Shown piece by piece: positions 58,201 through 63,819 of a stretch of 64,000 nt of DNA. Both the position numbers and the translations under genes were made by a program. The stretch covers positions 28,560,023 to 28,624,022 of the forward strand of contig OY759263.1 of the NCBI GenBank assembly GCA_963662155.1, read 5' to 3'. The DNA is from Lamellibrachia columna (taxonomy: Eukaryota; Annelida; Polychaeta; Sabellida; Siboglinidae). The notes beneath the pieces were generated by a model that saw nothing but the letters and a program-made list of their open reading frames with translations, was not told the origin of the DNA and did not search any database. Position 1 is the stretch's first letter; each line of letters opens with the position of its first letter.

Positions 58201-61200
58201 AAATTACACTTATTTTTTAAACAGAAATGACAGTCATTTACCTTCGCTCGTTGTCTCAACAGATTGCGTCGTTCCTTCGATTGTACTTGTTTCAACTGAC
58301 TCTGTAGTCGCTGCCGACGACAAGCTATCCGTCGATTCCGTTGTTTCCACAGGGGCTGTGGTGGATCCTGCCAGAAGAATATCATGTCAAATGCATTCAT
58401 TGGTTTGAACGAAGACTTTTTTTAACAACACATTGAACATCCATATATATAAATGGAATAACATTGAACATTATGCTGATTCATCAATGTTATGTGATAT
58501 GTTTCCAAGCTACAATTTTCGCTTATGCTTCATCAAACCTCATGTATTCATTTTGAAATATGAAACAACGAATACGATTGATATTTTCAATACAACTTTA
58601 TATTTTAAAATAGCTGCAAAGCACTCCTTCTGTTTTCTTCGTGTGGTATCAAAGATAGAGCTATATCATTTCTGTATTTCCAAAATGACAACTGGAAAGG
58701 GATACACATAACTGCATTTGTAAACATTCGGTCGGTGTTACCTGAAGCAGTCGTACTTTCTATCTCGAGAGTAGTAGTATCCAATGATGCAGTAGTAGAA
58801 GACGTCGCTGAAGTAGTGTCTTCCTCGGTAATTTTCCCTTCTACTACCGTACTTGCTACAGTTGGTGAATTGTCAAAATTCAATAATAAATTACAAATAT
58901 CCGAGTTATAATATATTTATTTTCTATTTATTATATTTAATATCAATCGTTCCATATGTTCAACAAATTAGCAGTTTCGTAGATATTTCAATTGGGTAAT
59001 AAAATATTAGTAACGGGCGAATAGATAAAACGATTAGTTGAGATCATTCTTGTACCTTCGCTAGTTGTTTCGACGAAAGATGTTGTTCCTTCGATTGTTG
59101 TTTGTGCAGCTATTCCAATGGTCTCTGTCGAAGTTATTGTTTCGGTTGACCCCGTGGTAACATCCGCAGCTGTGGTTGTTGCTGAAAAAAAAATACATGA
59201 AATAGAGCTAAGCATTTAGTAGATGTAGGAATTAAATTATTTTCTGTAATGACAGTTATATTGGTAAACAAGTCACATTGCCTACCCATCAAAATTACAC
59301 TTATTGTTTAAACAGAAATGACAGTCATTTACCATCGCTCGTTGTCTCAACAGATTGCGTCGTTCCTTCAATTGTACTTGTTTCAACTGACTCTGTTGTC
59401 GCTGCCGACGACAAGCTATCCGTCGATTCCGTGGTTTCCACAGGGGCTGTGGTGGATCCTGCCAGAAGAACATCATGTCAAATGCATTCATTGGTTTGAG
59501 CGAAGACTTTTTTAACAACACATTGAACATCCATATATATAAATGGAATAACATTGAACATTATGCTGATTCATCAATGTTATGTGATTTGTTTCCAAGC
59601 TACAATTTTCGCTTTTGCATTATCAAACCTCATGTATTCATTTTAAAATATGAAACAACGAATGCGATTGATATTTTCAGTACACCTTTATATTTTAAAA
59701 TAGCTGCAAAGCACTCCTTCTGTTTTCTTCGTGTGGTATCAAAGATAGAGCTATATCATTTCTATATTTCCAAAATGACAACTGGAAAGGGATACACATA
59801 ACTGCATTTGTAAACATTCGGTCGGTGTTACCTGAAGCAGTCGTACTTTCTATCTCGAGAGTAGTAGTATCCAATGATGCAGTAGTAGAAGACGTCGCTG
59901 AAGTAGTGTCTTCCTCGGTAGTTTTCCCTTCTACTACCGTACTTGCTACAGTTGCTGAATAATCAAAATTAAAAAATAAATTACAAATATCATAGTTATA
60001 TTATATTTATTTTCTATTTGTTATAATTAATATCAATCGTTCCATATGTACAACAAATTAGCAGTTTCGTAGTTTTTTCAATTAGGTAATAAAATATTAA
60101 TAACGGACGAATAGATAAAACGATTATTTGAGATCAAACTTATACCTTCGCTAGTTGTTTCGACGAAAGATGTTGTTCCTTCGACTGTTGTTTGTGCAGC
60201 TGTTCCAGTGGTCTCTGTCGAAATTATTGTTTCGGTTGACCCCGTGGTAACATCTGCAGCTGTGGTTGTTGCTGAAAAAAAATACTTAAAATAGAGCTAA
60301 GCATTTAGTAGATGCCGGAATTAAATTATTTTCTGTAATGACAGTTATATTGGTAAAGAAGTCTCATTGCCTACCCATCAAAATTACACTTATTTTTTAA
60401 ACAGAAATGACAGTCATTTACCTTCGCTCGTTGTCTCAACAGATTGCGTCGTTCCTTCGATTGTACTTGTTTCAACTGACTCTGTAGTCGCTGCCGACGA
60501 CAAGCTATCCGTCGATTCCGTTGTTTCCACAGGGGCTGTGGTGGATCCTGCCAGAAGAATATCATGTCAAATGCATTCATTGGTTTGAACGAAGACTTTT
60601 TTTAACAACACATTGAACATCCATATATATAAATGGAATAACATTGAACATTATGCTGATTCATCAATGTTATGTGATTTGTTTCCAAGCTACAATTTTC
60701 GCTTATGCTTCATCAAACCTCATGTATTCATTTTGAAATATGAAACAACGAATACGATTGATATTTTCAATACAACTTTATATTTTAAAATAGCTGCAAA
60801 GCACTCCTTCTGTTTTCTTCGTGTGGTATCAAAGATAGAGCTATATCATTTCTATATTTCCAAAATGACAACTGGAAAGGGATACACATAACTGCATTTG
60901 TAAACATTCGGTCGGTGTTACCTGAAGCAGTCGTACTTTCTATCTCGAGAATAGTAGTATCCAATGATGCAGTAGTAGAAGACGTCGCTGAAGTAGTGTC
61001 TTCCTCGGTAATTTTCCCTTCTACTACCGTACTTGCTACAGTTGGTGAATAGTCAAAATTCAATAATAAATTACAAATATCCGAGTTATAATATATTTAT
61101 TTTCTATTTATTATAATTAATATCAATCGTTCCATATGTTCAACAAATTACCAGTTTCGTAGATATTTCAATTGGGTAATAAAATATTAGTAACGGGCGA

Positions 61201-63819
61201 ATAGATAAAACGATTAGTTGAGATCATTCTTGTACCTTCGCTAGTTGTTTCGACGAAAGATGTTGTTCTTTCGATTGTTGTTTGTGCAGCTATTCCAGTG
61301 GTCTCTGTCGAAATTATTGTTTCTGTTGACCCCGTGGTAACATCCGCAGCTGTGGTTGTTGCTGAAAAAAAATTATTTGAAATAGAACTAAGAATTTAGT
61401 AGATGCAGGAATTAAATTATTTTCTGTAATGACATTTATATTGGTAAAGAAGTCTCATTGCCTACCCATCAAAATAACACTTATTTTTTAAACAGAAATT
61501 ACAGTCATTTACCTTCGCTCGTTGTCTCAACAGATTGCGTCGTTCCTTCGATTGTACTTGTCTCAACTGACTCTGTAGTCGCTGCCGACGACAAGGTATC
61601 CGTCGATTCCGTTGTTTCCACAGGGGCTGTGGTGGATCCTGCCAGAAGAATATCATGTCAAATGCATTCATTGGTTTGAAGGAAGACTTTTTTTAACAAC
61701 ACATTGAACATCCATATATATAAATGGAATAACATTGAACATTATGCTGATTCATCAATGTTATGTGATTTGTTTCCAAGCTACAATTTTCGCTTTTGCA
61801 TTATCAAACCTCATGTATTCATTTTAAAATATGAAACAACGAATGCGATTTATATTTTCAGTACACCTTTATATTTTAAAATAGTTGCAAAACACTCCTT
61901 CTGTTTTCTTCGTGTGGTATCAAAGATAGAGCTATATCATTTCTATATTTCCAAAATGACAACTGGAAAGGAATACACATAACTGCATTTGTAAACATTC
62001 GGTCGGTGTTACCTGAAGCAGTCGTACTTTCTATCTCGAGAGTAGTAGTATCCAATGATGCAGTAGTAGAAGACGTCGCTGAAGTAGTGTCTTCCTCGGT
62101 AGTTTTCCCTTCTACTACCGTACTTGCTACAGTTGCTGAATAATCAAAATTAAAAAATAAATTACAAATAACATAGTTATATTATATTTATTTTCTATTT
62201 GTTATAATTAATATCAATCGTTCCATATGTACAACAAATTAGCAGTTTCGTAGTTTTTCCAATTAGGTAATAAAATATTAATTACGGACGAATAGATAAA
62301 ACGATTATTTGAGATCAAACTTATACCTTCGCTAGTTGTTTCGACGAAAGATGTTGTTCCTTCGACTGTTGTTTGTGCAGCTGTTCCAGTGGTCTCTGTC
62401 GAAATTATTGTTTCGGTTGACCCCGTGGTAACATCCGCAGCTGTGGTTGTTGCTGAAAAAAAATACTTAAAATAGAGCTAAGCATTTAGTAGATGCCGGA
62501 ATTAAATTATTTTCTGTAATGACAGTTATATTGGTAAAGAAGTCTCATTGCCTACCCATCAAAATTACACTTATTTTTTAAACAGAAATGACAGTCATTT
62601 ACCTTCGCTCGTTGTCTCAACAGATTGCGTCGTTCCTTCGATTGTACTTGTTTCAACTGACTCTGTAGTCGCTGCCGACGACAAGCTATCCGTCGATTCC
62701 GTTGTTTCCACAGGGGCTGTGGTGGATCCTGCCAGAAGAATATCATGTCAAATGCATTCATTGGTTTGAACGAAGACTTTTTTTAACAACACATTGAACA
62801 TCCATATATATAAATGGAATAACATTGAACATTATGCTGATTCATCAATGTTATGTGATATGTTTCCAAGCTACAATTTTCGCTTATGCTTCATCAAACC
62901 TCATGTATTCATTTTGAAATATGAAACAACGAATACGATTGATATTTTCAATACAACTTTATATTTTAAAATAGCTGCAAAGCACTCCTTCTGTTTTCTT
63001 CGTGTGGTATCAAAGATAGAGCTATATCATTTCTATATTTCCAAAATGACAACTGGAAAGGGATACACATAACTGCATTTGTAAACATTCGGTCGGTGTT
63101 ACCTGAAGCAGTCGTACTTTCTATCTCGAGAGTAGTAGTATCCAATGATGCAGTAGTAGAAGACGTCGCTGAAGTAGTGTCTTCCTCGGTAATTTTCCCT
63201 TCTACTACCGTACTTGCTACAGTTGGTGAATTGTCAAAATTCAATAATAAATTACAAATATCCGAGTTATAATATATTTATTTTCTATTTATTATAATTA
63301 ATATCAATCGTTCCATATGTTCAACAAATTAGCAGTTTCGTAGATATTTCAATTGGGTAATAAAATATTAGTAACGGGCGAATAGATAAAACGATTAGTT
63401 GAGATCATTCTTGTACCTTCGCTAGTTGTTTCGACGAAAGATGTTGTTCCTTCGATTGTTGTTTGTGCAGCTATTCCAATGGTCTCTGTCGAAGTTATTG
63501 TTTCGGTTGACCCCGTGGTAACATCCGCAGCTGTGGTTGTTGCTGGAAAAAAAATACATGAAATAGAGCTAAGCATTTAGTAGATGTAGGAATTAAATTA
63601 TTTTCTGTAATGACAGTTATATTGGTAAACAAGTCACATTGCCTACCCATCAAAATTACACTTATTGTTTAAACAGAAATGACAGTCATTTACCATCGCT
63701 CGTTGTCTCAACAGATTGCGTCGTTCCTTCAATTGTACTTGTTTCAACTGACTCTGTTGTCGCTGCCGACAACAAGCTATCCGTCGATTCCGTGGTTTCC
63801 ACAGGGGCTGTGGTGGATC
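174..63819 (-). CDS. Giant mucin-like Ser/Thr-rich repeat protein, internal part (176 exons in window, both ends missing)
   Basis: The coding strand is the minus strand, read from high to low coordinate. The exons recur in the order C, B, A, 59 times. All have GT donors and AG acceptors and all are phase 1 at both ends, so any joining order keeps frame. The joined protein in the window is about 7,220 residues and 51% Ser+Thr, acidic, with no Cys and no hydrophobic stretch long enough to span a membrane. These are features of mucins and other O-glycosylated secreted or cell-surface proteins; the assignment rests on composition, not on a named domain. Signal peptide, anchors and non-repeat domains must lie outside the window. 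Classic mucins usually hold their tandem repeats inside one large exon, whereas here each 38-42 residue repeat has its own exon. I cannot name the gene. An unexpressed copy cannot be excluded, but the intact frame and splice sites argue against decay. Confidence 0.8.
1073..1263 (-). other. Intron between exon A (unit 2) and exon C (unit 1), beta version with lost CAG acceptor
   Basis: Donor GTACAAGAATGATC. Where the alpha version ends TTATTCAG|CAAC, this version reads TATTCACCAAC, so the intron probably extends to the TAG at 1064-1065 (about 200 instead of 191 nt). On the coding strand this beta version holds two AATAAA hexamers and the alpha version one. They are possible but unproven poly(A) signals. 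Confidence 0.7.
1264..1389 (-). CDS. Exon type A, representative copy (unit 2)
   Basis: The 126-nt exon follows acceptor TTTTTTTTCAG and ends at CGAAG|GTACAAG. It begins with two bases of a split Ala codon and ends with one base of a split Gly codon (phase 1-1). It encodes 42 residues, half of them Ser/Thr, opening ATTTAADVTKGSTETITS and closing EGTTSFVETTSE(G). The DVTKG lysine is shared with units 23, 28, 32, 40 and 53; most other copies have DVTTG. Its last 57 bases match exon B at about 40 positions by hand alignment, so A and B look like an old duplicated pair. Confidence 0.85.
1390..1540 (-). other. Intron between exons B and A, representative (151 nt)
   Basis: Donor GTAATTGTAATTTCTG here (GTAAATGAC in many copies). 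The acceptor is a run of T followed by CAG. The length is 150 nt in alpha units and 151 nt in beta units, the difference lying in the T run next to the acceptor. No other element is seen. Confidence 0.8.
1541..1666 (-). CDS. Exon type B, representative copy (unit 2)
   Basis: The 126-nt exon follows acceptor CTTCTGGCAG and ends at CGAAG|GTAAATG or GTAATTG. It is phase 1-1 and encodes 42 residues beginning (G)STTAPVETTES and ending TIEGTTQSVETTSE(G); 22 of 42 residues are Ser/Thr in the common version. This copy has Met where most have Thr (ESMDS for ESTDS), shared with units 23, 28, 32 and 40. A longer open frame rich in Gln and Arg crosses the same DNA on this strand, but it is not the phase that joins A and C. 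The Ser/Thr-rich phase is therefore the coding one. Confidence 0.85.
1667..2040 (-). other. Intron between exons C and B, representative (374 nt)
   Basis: Donor GTAACACCGACCGAATG, acceptor CTTCTGGCAG. The sequence is AT-rich (one 60-base line of the unit 1 copy counts 28% GC). It is the longest stretch without an exon in each unit, 373-375 nt. It contains a CATATATATAAATGG tract and a run of six or seven A on the coding strand whose length varies between units. A 92-codon frame opens on the opposite strand, but it starts only at TTG and is broken in units 8, 13, 15, 17 and 20. I see no further exon in it. Confidence 0.8.
2041..2163 (-). CDS. Exon type C, representative copy with CAG acceptor (unit 2)
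   Basis: The 123-nt exon follows acceptor TTGATTATTCAG and ends at GCTTCAG|GTAACACC. It is phase 1-1 and encodes 41 residues, including ASTVVEGKITEEDTTSATS and then SLDTTTLEIESTTAS(G). The EGK-TT-ED-TTS core resembles the EGTT-VETTSE ends of A and B, but too weakly for me to claim common origin. In 34 of 58 copies the CAG is destroyed and the next AG, inside CTGTAG nine bases further in, must be used. That removes three residues (TVA) and keeps frame. Confidence 0.85.
2355..3444 (-). repeat. Unit 3, alpha, C-TAG
   Basis: Exons: A 2355-2480, B 2631-2756, C 3131-3244 (TAG). B has ESADS (Ala for Thr). C has SLDTTILEIE (Ile for Thr), shared with units 6, 24, 29, 33, 37, 42, 45, 51 and 56. Confidence 0.85.
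3445..4535 (-). repeat. Unit 4, beta, C-CAG
   Basis: Exons: A 3445-3570, B 3722-3847, C 4222-4344 (CAG). A has the private changes TTKITAQ and ETSSE. C encodes KTTVED. B and the intron between C and B are almost the same as in unit 5. Confidence 0.87.
4536..5626 (-). repeat. Unit 5, chimeric alpha/beta, C-CAG
   Basis: Exons: A 4536-4661, B 4813-4938, C 5313-5435 (CAG). The body of exon A and its donor are alpha (IISTE, TTVEG), but the acceptor side switches to beta between about 4618 and 4670. C has a private SSTIAS. Confidence 0.87.
5627..6716 (-). repeat. Unit 6, alpha, C-TAG
   Basis: Exons: A 5627-5752, B 5903-6028, C 6403-6516 (TAG). C carries TTILEIE and KITEED. A and B are common versions. 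Confidence 0.85.
6717..7807 (-). repeat. Unit 7, beta, C-TAG
   Basis: Exons: A 6717-6842, B 6994-7119, C 7494-7607 (TAG). A has a private STVTTG (Val for Glu). It is followed by another beta-type A, so alpha/beta alternation breaks here. Confidence 0.85.
7808..8900 (-). repeat. Unit 8, gamma, exon A acceptor lost, C-CAG
   Basis: Exons: A 7808-7921 (shifted acceptor; the normal end would be 7933), B 8085-8210, C 8586-8708 (CAG). The A acceptor reads CTG. The next AG is 12 bases in and keeps frame. A encodes VDVTTESTE and EGITSF. B encodes TTPSVETT and has private Ser and Arg in place of two Thr (AASRES). The longest unit, 1,093 bp; an extra TA lies in its C-B intron. Confidence 0.82.
8901..9990 (-). 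repeat. Unit 9, alpha, C-TAG
   Basis: Exons: A 8901-9026, B 9177-9302, C 9677-9790 (TAG). B has the private change TTQFVETT (Phe for Ser). Below exon A, at 8756-8768, the coding strand has an expanded A run. Confidence 0.85.
9991..11080 (-). repeat. Unit 10, beta, C-TAG
   Basis: Exons: A 9991-10116, B 10268-10393, C 10767-10880 (TAG). A has SFIETT. B has EGSTQS, shared with units 14, 16 and 19, plus a private DSMSS. C starts STKVEG and has TSAMSS. Confidence 0.85.
11081..12171 (-). repeat. Unit 11, beta, exon A acceptor lost, C-TAG
   Basis: Exons: A 11081-11194 (shifted acceptor; the normal end would be 11206), B 11358-11483, C 11858-11971 (TAG). C has several private substitutions, including a Glu-to-Lys class change near its 3' end and STEVEG at its start. 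The unit is among the most diverged outside the gamma type. Confidence 0.82.
12172..13260 (-). repeat. Unit 12, alpha-like, C-TAG
   Basis: Exons: A 12172-12297, B 12448-12573, C 12947-13060 (TAG). A opens with Val (GTA) and carries private STKTII and AAHTT. Its donor is GTACAAG followed by alpha-like sequence. B has the delta-like acceptor tract but the common SE end. Confidence 0.84.
13261..14351 (-). repeat. Unit 13, gamma, C-CAG
   Basis: Exons: A 13261-13386, B 13538-13663, C 14037-14159 (CAG). A has VDVTTESTE with an intact CAG acceptor. B has TTPSVETT and an Arg in AATRES. Confidence 0.87.
14352..15442 (-). repeat. Unit 14, chimeric intron, C-TAG
   Basis: Exons: A 14352-14477, B 14629-14754, C 15129-15242 (TAG). 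The sequence below exon A is alpha up to about 14,330 and then beta through the donor, a recombination junction. A has EGITSF. B has EGSTQS. C has STKVEG. Confidence 0.85.
15443..16533 (-). repeat. Unit 15, gamma, C-CAG
   Basis: Exons: A 15443-15568, B 15720-15845, C 16219-16341 (CAG). B has TTPSVETT but the common AATTES, without the Arg of unit 13. Confidence 0.87.
16534..17623 (-). repeat. Unit 16, alpha, C-TAG
   Basis: Exons: A 16534-16659, B 16810-16935, C 17310-17423 (TAG). B has VETKES (Lys for Thr) and EGSTQS. C has KTIEED and TTLATS, both private. Confidence 0.85.
17624..18713 (-). repeat. Unit 17, gamma, C-CAG
   Basis: Exons: A 17624-17749, B 17901-18026, C 18400-18522 (CAG). With units 13 and 15 it spaces gamma copies every second unit (about 2,182 bp). 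Confidence 0.87.
18714..19803 (-). repeat. Unit 18, alpha, C-TAG
   Basis: Exons: A 18714-18839, B 18990-19115, C 19490-19603 (TAG). The A donor is a private GTAAAAG. C has LEIEITTAS (Ile for Ser) and STKVEG. Confidence 0.85.
19804..20894 (-). repeat. Unit 19, mosaic beta/gamma, exon A acceptor lost, C-TAG
   Basis: Exons: A 19804-19917 (shifted acceptor; the normal end would be 19929), B 20081-20206, C 20581-20694 (TAG). B begins on its low side like units 14 and 16 (EGSTQS), then changes to gamma sequence to about 20,310, then back to common sequence. This looks like a short gene-conversion tract. Confidence 0.82.
20895..21984 (-). repeat. Unit 20, gamma, C-CAG
   Basis: Exons: A 20895-21020, B 21172-21297, C 21671-21793 (CAG). 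A has a private AAKTTIEG. This is the last gamma unit. Confidence 0.87.
21985..23074 (-). repeat. Unit 21, alpha, C-CAG
   Basis: Exons: A 21985-22110, B 22261-22386, C 22761-22883 (CAG). The B acceptor is TAG instead of CAG at the usual position. B has private TTDPVE and DSFSS. The next unit is also alpha. Confidence 0.86.
23075..24164 (-). repeat. Unit 22, alpha, C-TAG
   Basis: Exons: A 23075-23200, B 23351-23476, C 23851-23964 (TAG). It matches unit 31 at an offset of 9,815 bp. Confidence 0.85.
24165..25255 (-). repeat. Unit 23, beta, C-CAG
   Basis: Exons: A 24165-24290, B 24442-24567, C 24942-25064 (CAG). A has ADFTKG. B has ESMDS. C has an Arg for Ser in its EIERTT stretch. Confidence 0.87.
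25256..26345 (-). repeat. Unit 24, alpha, C-TAG
   Basis: Exons: A 25256-25381, B 25532-25657, C 26032-26145 (TAG). C has TTILEIESKTAS; the Lys is private. Confidence 0.85.
26346..27436 (-). repeat. Unit 25, beta, C-TAG
   Basis: Exons: A 26346-26471, B 26623-26748, C 27123-27236 (TAG). A has GITAQITIEG, shared only with unit 34. Confidence 0.85.
27437..28527 (-). repeat. Unit 26, beta, C-CAG
   Basis: Exons: A 27437-27562, B 27714-27839, C 28214-28336 (CAG). A has GSSETI. B has STDTLSS. C has a private TTEVDTT. The acceptor-side variant of exon A recurs in unit 35. Confidence 0.87.
28528..29617 (-). repeat. Unit 27, alpha, C-TAG
   Basis: Exons: A 28528-28653, B 28804-28929, C 29304-29417 (TAG). 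The A-side intron variants recur in unit 36, 9,815 bp away. Confidence 0.85.
29618..30708 (-). repeat. Unit 28, beta, C-CAG
   Basis: Exons: A 29618-29743, B 29895-30020, C 30395-30517 (CAG). B has a private TIKGTT (Lys for Glu) and ESMDS. The T run at the A acceptor is interrupted by a G but the CAG is intact. Confidence 0.86.
30709..31798 (-). repeat. Unit 29, alpha, C-TAG
   Basis: Exons: A 30709-30834, B 30985-31110, C 31485-31598 (TAG). C has TTILEIE. A variant in the B-A intron (near 30,899) recurs in unit 37. Confidence 0.85.
31799..32889 (-). repeat. Unit 30, beta, C-CAG
   Basis: Exons: A 31799-31924, B 32076-32201, C 32576-32698 (CAG). A has GSSETI and B has STDTLSS. It matches unit 38 at an offset of 8,724 bp. 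Confidence 0.87.
32890..33979 (-). repeat. Unit 31, alpha, C-TAG
   Basis: Exons: A 32890-33015, B 33166-33291, C 33666-33779 (TAG). It has counterparts in unit 22 and unit 39. Confidence 0.85.
33980..35070 (-). repeat. Unit 32, beta, C-CAG
   Basis: Exons: A 33980-34105, B 34257-34382, C 34757-34879 (CAG). A has DVTKGS and a private TIKGTTSF. B has ESMDS. The B donor is GTAAATGATTG, shared with unit 40. Confidence 0.87.
35071..36160 (-). repeat. Unit 33, alpha, C-TAG
   Basis: Exons: A 35071-35196, B 35347-35472, C 35847-35960 (TAG). C has TTILEIE. Confidence 0.85.
36161..37251 (-). repeat. Unit 34, beta, C-TAG
   Basis: Exons: A 36161-36286, B 36438-36563, C 36938-37051 (TAG). It shares the rare GITAQITIEG of unit 25. 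Confidence 0.85.
37252..38342 (-). repeat. Unit 35, beta, C-CAG
   Basis: Exons: A 37252-37377, B 37529-37654, C 38029-38151 (CAG). A has GSSETI and B has STDTLSS. It is a copy of unit 26 but keeps KTTEED in C. Confidence 0.87.
38343..39432 (-). repeat. Unit 36, alpha, C-TAG
   Basis: Exons: A 38343-38468, B 38619-38744, C 39119-39232 (TAG). Its C carries the TAG acceptor, yet the next higher A exon is alpha, so a junction lies at about 39,295-39,340. Confidence 0.85.
39433..40522 (-). repeat. Unit 37, alpha, C-TAG
   Basis: Exons: A 39433-39558, B 39709-39834, C 40209-40322 (TAG). It is a copy of unit 29 (offset 8,724 bp). It is the alpha partner at the chimeric intron described for unit 36. 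Confidence 0.85.
40523..41613 (-). repeat. Unit 38, beta, C-CAG
   Basis: Exons: A 40523-40648, B 40800-40925, C 41300-41422 (CAG). A has GSSETI and B has STDTLSS. Confidence 0.87.
41614..42703 (-). repeat. Unit 39, alpha, C-TAG
   Basis: Exons: A 41614-41739, B 41890-42015, C 42390-42503 (TAG). It carries a rare intron variant next to its C exon that is also found at units 22 and 31. Confidence 0.85.
42704..43794 (-). repeat. Unit 40, beta, C-CAG
   Basis: Exons: A 42704-42829, B 42981-43106, C 43481-43603 (CAG). A has DVTKGS and B has ESMDS. Confidence 0.87.
43795..44884 (-). repeat. Unit 41, alpha, C-TAG
   Basis: Exons: A 43795-43920, B 44071-44196, C 44571-44684 (TAG). The 8,724-bp match to unit 33 ends inside its C-B intron. 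C encodes KTTVED. Confidence 0.85.
44885..45974 (-). repeat. Unit 42, delta, C-TAG
   Basis: Exons: A 44885-45010, B 45162-45287, C 45661-45774 (TAG). This is the first delta unit. The A acceptor tract ends CCAG and B ends TTSD(G). C has TTILEIE. Confidence 0.85.
45975..47065 (-). repeat. Unit 43, beta with delta-like B donor, C-CAG
   Basis: Exons: A 45975-46100, B 46252-46377, C 46752-46874 (CAG). A has GSSETI. B has STDTLSS and the SD ending. Confidence 0.87.
47066..48155 (-). repeat. Unit 44, alpha, C-TAG
   Basis: Exons: A 47066-47191, B 47342-47467, C 47842-47955 (TAG). A opens with Val. B opens with a split Glu codon instead of Gly. Both changes recur in units 47 and 52. Confidence 0.85.
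48156..49245 (-). repeat. Unit 45, delta, C-TAG
   Basis: Exons: A 48156-48281, B 48433-48558, C 48932-49045 (TAG). It is a near-identical copy of unit 42, 3,271 bp away. B has a DSLSS to DSLSS-silent or nearby single-base change and a private base in its acceptor tract (TCTCGCAG). Confidence 0.84.
49246..50336 (-). repeat. Unit 46, beta with delta-like B donor, C-CAG
   Basis: Exons: A 49246-49371, B 49523-49648, C 50023-50145 (CAG). It is a near-identical copy of unit 43. Confidence 0.87.
50337..51426 (-). repeat. Unit 47, alpha, C-TAG
   Basis: Exons: A 50337-50462, B 50613-50738, C 51113-51226 (TAG). It copies unit 44 up to about 51,095, then diverges: C has STKVEG and KTTEED. Confidence 0.85.
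51427..52516 (-). repeat. Unit 48, delta, C-CAG
   Basis: Exons: A 51427-51552, B 51704-51829, C 52203-52325 (CAG). B has STDILSS and C has TTAPLD, both private. Confidence 0.87.
52517..53606 (-). repeat. Unit 49, alpha, C-TAG
   Basis: Exons: A 52517-52642, B 52793-52918, C 53293-53406 (TAG). B has ESLDS (Leu for Thr). The intron base change next to C (ATTGTC for ATAGTC on the plus strand) is shared with units 54 and 58. Confidence 0.85.
53607..54696 (-). repeat. Unit 50, delta, C-CAG
   Basis: Exons: A 53607-53732, B 53884-54009, C 54383-54505 (CAG). A has TETIGIAAQ, shared with units 55 and 59. Confidence 0.87.
54697..55785 (-). repeat. Unit 51, alpha, C-TAG
   Basis: Exons: A 54697-54822, B 54973-55098, C 55472-55585 (TAG). 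C has a private KIIEED and TTILEIE. The next A exon is alpha although this C has the TAG acceptor, so a junction lies near 55,705. Confidence 0.85.
55786..56875 (-). repeat. Unit 52, alpha, C-TAG
   Basis: Exons: A 55786-55911, B 56062-56187, C 56562-56675 (TAG). A opens with Val and has private Lys and Thr changes (TTGTTET, VEKTSE). B opens with Glu. C has STKVEG like unit 47. Confidence 0.85.
56876..57965 (-). repeat. Unit 53, delta, C-CAG
   Basis: Exons: A 56876-57001, B 57153-57278, C 57652-57774 (CAG). A has DVTKGS. Otherwise it is close to unit 48 at an offset of 5,449 bp. Confidence 0.87.
57966..59055 (-). repeat. Unit 54, alpha, C-TAG
   Basis: Exons: A 57966-58091, B 58242-58367, C 58742-58855 (TAG). 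Rare intron variants at about 57,898, 57,921 and 58,499 recur in unit 58. Confidence 0.85.
59056..60145 (-). repeat. Unit 55, delta, C-CAG
   Basis: Exons: A 59056-59181, B 59333-59458, C 59832-59954 (CAG). A has TETIGIAAQ. A single-base intron variant just above B recurs in unit 59. Confidence 0.87.
60146..61235 (-). repeat. Unit 56, alpha, C-TAG
   Basis: Exons: A 60146-60271, B 60422-60547, C 60922-61035 (TAG). It matches unit 51 at an offset of 5,449 bp, including a rare silent base in A. C has TTILEIE. Confidence 0.85.
61236..62326 (-). repeat. Unit 57, beta, C-CAG
   Basis: Exons: A 61236-61361, B 61513-61638, C 62013-62135 (CAG). A has a private TIERTTSF (Arg for Gly). B has STDTLSS. 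Confidence 0.87.
62327..63416 (-). repeat. Unit 58, alpha, C-TAG
   Basis: Exons: A 62327-62452, B 62603-62728, C 63103-63216 (TAG). It is a near copy of unit 54, 4,361 bp away. Confidence 0.85.
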
